Shown here in pieces: positions 58,998-64,000 of a stretch of 64,000 bases of DNA. Within the stretch, counting starts at the first letter, position 1, and every line of letters begins with the position of its first letter. The translations under genes were made by a program, and so were the position numbers. This DNA is from Porodaedalea pini (taxonomy: Eukaryota; Basidiomycota; Agaricomycetes; Hymenochaetales; Hymenochaetaceae). The notes beneath the pieces are model-generated. The model searched no databases and was not told the DNA's origin. It saw only the letters and a list, made by a program, of their open reading frames with translations. The stretch spans positions 248,001 through 312,000 of the forward strand of contig NBAY01000026.1 of the NCBI GenBank assembly GCA_002794775.1, read 5' to 3'.

Positions 58998-61070
58998 TGC
59001 CGCTCATCCATCGCAAGGTATGATCGTTGGGAAAGCTGCGTTACATCATTCTGACTTCCAATCCTTCTAGAACTTGAATTACCTTCATCTCGATAACAAT
59101 ATGAATCTGAAGCCGGTAAAGACGCTCACGACGAAGGAACGCAAAAAGTCTCGCTTTGGAAATGCATTCTATATGTGCCGTGGAATTCGTCGCCTCACGA
59201 AGCTCGTTGTCGATGCGCACGTCCAATTCCAGCTTGGCAATGTGGATGCCTTCCAACTGGCGGATGCATTGCAGTATATTTTCGCACATATCGGTGCGCT
59301 CACCGGGATGTACCGTTACAAGCCAAACGTATGCGTCAGGTCCGGACGTGCAAGGATCTCAAGCATTTAATCTACTATCGCTTCAATACGGGACCTGTCG
59401 GTAAGGGCCCAGGCTGTGGGTTTGGGGCTCCAGGTTGGCGAGTGTTGCTCTTCTTCATGCGTGGAATTGTACTGCTGCCTGAGCACTGGCTCGGAAATTT
59501 GCTTGCGCGTCAGTTCGAGGGTTCGCAACAGTAAAGGAATCGCAAAGACGGCCACGAAGCAGCGTGTCGAATCACACTATGACTTGGAATTACGCACTGC
59601 CGTGATGCACAATATTCTTGATATGATACCGGAGTCGATTAAGCAAAACAAGGCGAAGACTATCTTGCAGCACTTGTCGGAAGCGTTGCGCTGCTGGAAG
59701 GCAAACAGTACGTCGTTTGGTTGATTCTGGACTCTGCGTGATAAGCCTTATTCTACAGTTCCATGGAAGGTCCCGGGCATGCCGACTGCGATCGAGAACA
59801 ACATCTTGTGGTACATCAAGAGCAAGGCGGACTGGTGGTGCTCGGTTGTGCACTACAATCGCGAGCGTATCAGGCGCGGTGCGACTGTCGACAAGGCTGT
59901 GGTCAAGAAGAACATAGGGCGTCTTACTCGACTGTACTTGAAAGCTGAGCAGGAGTGTCAGCATGCTTACCTCAAAAATGGTCCGTACGTTAGTGCTGAG
60001 GAGGCCGTTGCAATCTACACATCGACGGTCCACTGGCTTGAGAGTCGGAAATTTGCTCCCATCCCATTCTCGTAAGATTCAATTAACTACATCTTTCAAT
60101 AGCTCTCACTGATGTTTCCATACAGTCCCCTTTCGTACAAGTATGACACGAAGTTGCTCGTGTTGGCTCTCGAGAAGTTGAAAGAGGCGTACAGCGTCAA
60201 AGGTCGTCTTAACCAATTCTAGCGTGAGGAGCTTGCTCTCATTGAGCAGGCGTATGACAATCCACACGAATGTATGTTCTTTTTCTAATTGGTCGTAGGG
60301 TGTAGCTAATTGATTCGCATGCAGGTCTGTCTAGGATCAAGCGTCTCTTGCTCACTCAGCGAGCCTTCAAAGAGGCAGGCATTGAGTTCTTCGACACATA
60401 TGACAAGCTCATCCCTTTCTACGACATCGAACCCGTTGAGAAGATTACAGAAGCATATCTTGACCAGTTCTTATTCTTTGAGGTTGACAAGTGCAGACAC
60501 CGAACCTCCTCCCCTTCTAGTGTACAAGTGGTGCCAGGGTATCAATAACTTGATGGACATCTGGAAGACGAGCGAGGGCGAATGCGTAGTGATGATGGAG
60601 ACCGTACTTTCGAAGGTCTACGAAAAGATTGACCTGACCCTTCTCAACCGTCTGCTTCATCTTATTCTCGACCATAATCTTGCGGACTGTATCACAGCGG
60701 ATAATAACTGTGTTCTCACCTACAAAGATATGGCACATACGAACACACACGGGATGATCCGTGGTCTGCAGTTCTCTGCCTTTGTCTTCCAATACTATGA
60801 TCTTGTCCTCGATCTTCTCGTCCTCGGCTTGCAACGCGCAAGTGAAATGGTAGGTCCCCCACGACTGCCCAATAATTTCCTGCAGTACCGTGATTCGGCG
60901 ACCGAGACACGCCATCCAGTCCGTCTCTATTCTCGTTGATTTGATCATTTGCATATTTTATTCCGCTTCACCGCCGAGGAATCACGCGACCTTATACAAT
61001 GTTACCTCAACGCGAATCCGGATCCAACAAACAACAACATTATTGGGTATAACAACGAGAGATGTTGGCC
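58998..61070 (+). pseudogene. PRP8: Prp8 fragment, block 3
   Basis: The longest Prp8 piece: IHRK, intron, [96 protein letters not shown], intron, [46 protein letters not shown], intron, [20 protein letters not shown], a CAG>TAG stop at 60220-60222, intron, [20 protein letters not shown], and on to [20 protein letters not shown]. At least four parental introns are retained and several frame changes occur (near 59330, 59500 and 60490). Prp8 is the catalytic-core scaffold of the spliceosome; this copy is dead. Confidence 0.93.
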
Positions 61071-62221
61071 GTTGAAGGGAAGTGAATCTCGTTTGGCTTC
61101 AGGCATTGCACACTACCTCACTTTACGAAGGATGACTTCAGCCCAGAGGCGCGCGGTTTCGTTGAGAACTCGTATCTTTGTGGATTAACTCCTCAAGAGT
61201 TTTTCTTCCACACTATGGCTGGTCGCGAAGGTTTGATCGATACCGCTGTCAAGATGGCTGAGACTGGTTACATTCAGTGTCGACTTGTAAAGGCACTCGA
61301 AGACGTGGCTGTCTGCTACGACGGAACTGTACGAAACTCACTGGGTGACCTGATTCAATTCGTGTATGGCGAGGATGGTATGGACTGTGCTTTTATTGAA
61401 CGGCAAACGATCAAAATGTTTGGTATCGATGATCGCGAGTTTGAACATCGCTATCGGGTCGACGTCATTGACCCGAAGGGTGGATTCCTTCCTGGTGTTT
61501 TGCAAGTCGGTATCGATGCCTCATCCCTCGAGCTCCAGCAAAAACTCGATGAGGAATGCGACCGTCTTCATGAGGATCGTAAATTGCTCCGTGAATTCAT
61601 TTTCCCGGGCCGTGACAATTCCGCTGCCCACTATCTTCCTGTCAACCTGAACTGCATCGTGCAGAACGCAACGCAGAATTTCCATATCGACCGCAGAAAA
61701 CTGAGCGATCTGGAGCCGGTTTACATCATTGAGCAGGTGCAGTAGCTGGCAGACCGCCTCATCATTGTGCGCGGCGATGATCTTTTAATAAAGGCGGCTG
61801 CCGAGAACGCTCCTCTTGCGTTCCGCATGCACCTTCGGGTGACTTTTGCCGCGTGTCCAGTCCTAGAGGAGTTTCATCTCAACAGAGAAGCATTTGACTG
61901 GGTCTTGGGCGATGTGGAGACGAAGTTCAACCAGTCGGTCGCTCATCCGGGCGAGATGTGCGGCACACTCGCTGCCCAGTCGATCGGTGAGCCGGCGATG
62001 CAGATGACATTAAATACCTTCCATTACGCTGGTGTTTCGAGTAAAAACGTCACGCTCGGTGTCAACGTCGCCGCGAATATCAAGACTCCATCGCTCACAG
62101 TGTACCTGGACCCAGAAATTGCTGCTGTTGACACGAGGGCCAAGTCGGTGCAAACAGAACTTGCATACACATCGCTGCGTACCGTTACAGCGGTGTTCGA
62201 GATCTACTACGATCCTGATCC
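61071..62221 (+). pseudogene. RPB1: RPB1 fragment, block 3 second segment
   Basis: It starts at VEGK with the same Prp8 junction as block 2 (out of frame), then [60 protein letters not shown], stop TAG at 61743-61745 (same site as the first segment), [40 protein letters not shown], a small deletion removing [27 protein letters not shown] and IYYDPDPS. It overlaps the first RPB1 segment of this block in content, so one block carries two RPB1 copies. Confidence 0.92.
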
Positions 62222-62775
62222 AAGTACTCTTCATTTTCTCTTTTCCACATGCAATCTATGTCTCCTCTTTCATCATGCTATCGTATTGCAGCTATCGGAG
62301 CAGCATGGCCTCAACGCCTCAACACCTACCTCCAATTCATCCGCCGCCTCATAGTCCACTCTCAAGCCCGCCTCACAAGCACCGCTGCCCCAACTGCATT
62401 TGACACATCCACCTCACTCACGTTTCGTCTGCTCGTACAGGAGATGCAGCGACTCATGCGTGACCCGTTCCTCGCAGACCGCTTCCACGAGTCCGTCGAC
62501 CGCGGCAAGGGTGAGATCTTCCGCGCGTTCGCCCTCGTGCGCTTCGCGGACCGCGTCAGCCTCCGCCCGCTCGAGCGGCTCATCCTCGCTGCGTCAATCG
62601 CCGCCATGGGAGTGAGCATGGGAAACACTTCTGGCGCTCAAGCCCAGCAGGGATCAACACCGGGCACGGGTGTGCAAAAGCCGTTGGCGGATCAGGCGGC
62701 GATGATCATTCGCGTTGACTTTGAGAACAATATTGTAATCTCGATGCGGCGTAGTTTTCAGACATCAATCTTGGC
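62222..62775 (+). pseudogene. NOT1: Not1 N-terminal fragment, block 3
   Basis: It begins with Not1 intron sequence (GTACTC...TTGCAG, ending at 62290), then [73 protein letters not shown] and AMIIRVDFENNIV. This matches the N-terminal region of Not1 (RLLVQEM...RFIDRV.LRPLERL in homologues). Splicing with the donor at 62223 would fuse RPB1 and Not1 in frame. A stop follows RSFQTSILA at about 62777. Confidence 0.8.
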
Positions 62776-62781
62776 TTGAAG

Positions 62782-64000
62782 ATGCATCGTGTCTTTTCTG
62801 TCTTTTCTGTCTTTGGTCTTATCATTTGCTCACTACACAGCAAGAACGCACTATATCAATGCTTGTTTGTGTGCAAAGAATGGCGTCGTGTCGTTTTAGA
62901 CACCCTTTGGGAAGAGTTGGACGATGTGTTGCCTTTAGCGGCCCTCCTAGGACGCTTGGTCCAGTCGAAAGAGGTATGATCATACACTAAGAGCATCATA
63001 TATAATGACTTCCCTTTAATTTTAGTATCCAGAATGGTTGATATTCGAGAGAGTGATCACAAATGATGACGCAAACCTCTTTCGTAAATATATCTGCCGA
63101 GTGAGGAGTCTGAAAATTGATTTCAGGAAATCAAGGCTGTCGTCAGATGTCATCTCGAAAATGGGGTTGAAGCTGTTTTACAACGTTATGAACAAACTCT
63201 GCCGTTTTGAAGTCATACTTCTAACCCGAGAGGATTTGGATTCTTGCGTAGCCTTCATCAAGGCAAGGAATCTGGAGGAGGTTTCCTTTGACTTCCGTCC
63301 CTTGTGGAAATTCCATACCGAATCTGGTCCAGAGTATGAAACAGATGATGAACAGGAGTTTATCCACCTAGACTTTGACGGTTGCATGACAAAGTTTGCT
63401 GGCTTAGTTCTAAATCTTAAGTGATTTAGGATTTATCACATTGATACCACCCAAAACTATGCATGGGATTTTCTATCTTCCTTGAAGAAACTGGAACAAT
63501 TCACATGCACTATATATGCTCACTCCAAATGTGATGAAGCCATTGTCACAGTTACCTGATCTTCAGATCATCGACTTTGAGGAAGTCATGGATGAACCGG
63601 TGCCTTTTCCTCAGTTAGGGACCTACGGATCGTTCTCCAGGCTTGTCACAGTCTCCATTGGAGCACAATACGATGATATTACAAGTCTTCTAGGGATAGA
63701 CTTTGCTAGTGACATGAGCAAGCTCTACATTCACTCCCCCAAACTGGAATCAACATTTTCATTGGGTCAACTCATTGAGCGAGTCTTGCCAAGGGGTCAT
63801 CGACTGGAAAAACTATTACTTAGTTCTGTCTCAAAGTCCAAGGAATTGTCAAATCAGGGCAATGCAGAGACTGATGATGTGACCTTATCAATTTTGGCAC
63901 CTCTTGCAAAGTGTAATCAACTCACAGAGTTATGATTACTGAGTTTACAAAGTATCGTCTTTTGTTGTGGGCAAAGTTAGGGAGCCCAATTTGGGTTTTT
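62782..64000 (+). pseudogene. F-box/LRR protein copy, damaged, runs off the right edge
   Basis: Exon 1 (62782-62973) holds an F-box-like helix pair (NALYQCLFVCKEWRRVVLDT, LWEELDDVLPLAALLGRLVQ). After a 52-bp intron, exon 2 from 63026 carries LRR-type sequence (YICRVRSLKIDFRKSRLSS, NLEEVSFDFRPLW). A TGA at 63422 interrupts LNLK, a 2-bp loss near 63510 shifts the frame (compare CACGCTATATATG at 54.62 kb), and at about 63933 the sequence jumps past ~270 bp present in the 54.6-kb copy. F-box proteins are substrate receptors of SCF ubiquitin ligases; this copy is broken. Confidence 0.75.

Overview
The window looks like nuclear DNA of a filamentous basidiomycete (Agaricomycotina, mushroom-forming). 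The genes carry many short GT-AG introns of about 50-80 bp. Families seen include FunK1 kinases, basidiomycete BTB proteins, a large GT2 glycosyltransferase and F-box/LRR proteins, with a catalase, Ty3-like gag and MITE-type repeats. There are no operons and no CRISPR. All calls come from reading the sequence; no database search was run.

Left part (1-31 kb), ordinary gene space. A partial Ser/Gln/Glu-rich ORF runs off the left edge on the minus strand (1-1302). About 7 kb of gene-poor, microsatellite-rich DNA follows. Then come a multi-exon membrane GT2 glycosyltransferase (8390-13167, +), a BTB/POZ protein (14600-16009, -), two decayed FunK1 kinase copies (18144-20391 and 21756-22364, -), an intact five-exon catalase (22570-24422, -), and an eleven-exon gene for an uncharacterised four-helix membrane protein (27044-30643, +).

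Middle part (31-36 kb). A second, dead copy of that membrane-protein gene is broken by two mobile elements. One is an 849-bp foldback element with 399-bp arms and a TA target duplication. The other is a 1.3-kb Helitron-like element with a 3' hairpin and CTGG end inserted between A and T. Each has a second copy at 41.8-44.0 kb.

Right part (36.7-64 kb), the striking region. It is a mosaic of fragments of large, highly conserved housekeeping genes: RPB1 (RNA polymerase II largest subunit), Prp8, eIF4G, Not1, a P4-ATPase flippase, a BTB/CAP-Gly protein, an armadillo-like protein and an F-box/LRR protein. They are joined head to tail into three chimeric blocks. Block 1 (36.8-41.7 kb, -) reads BTB > Ser-rich > RPB1 > eIF4G > Prp8 N-terminus. 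Block 2 (47.2-54.0 kb, -) reads BTB > flippase > Not1 > armadillo-like > Prp8 > RPB1 > CAP-Gly. Block 3 (55.9-62.8 kb, +) reads BTB > Ser-rich > RPB1 > Prp8 > RPB1 > Not1, followed by F-box.

Within each block every fragment keeps its coding orientation, and all blocks start with the same BTB 5' module. Source introns are retained, so copying was at the DNA level. Some junctions are in frame. At least one chimeric junction (Prp8/RPB1) and one deletion are shared between blocks, so finished chimeras were copied again. Blocks 2 and 3 diverge head-to-head from a 1.5-kb inverted duplication around an F-box relic. Many nonsense codons look like C-to-T changes. The fragments are probably not functional genes; the parental genes must lie elsewhere. 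The pattern resembles Helitron or Pack-type gene capture, or replication-based template switching, but the mechanism is not proven by this window.
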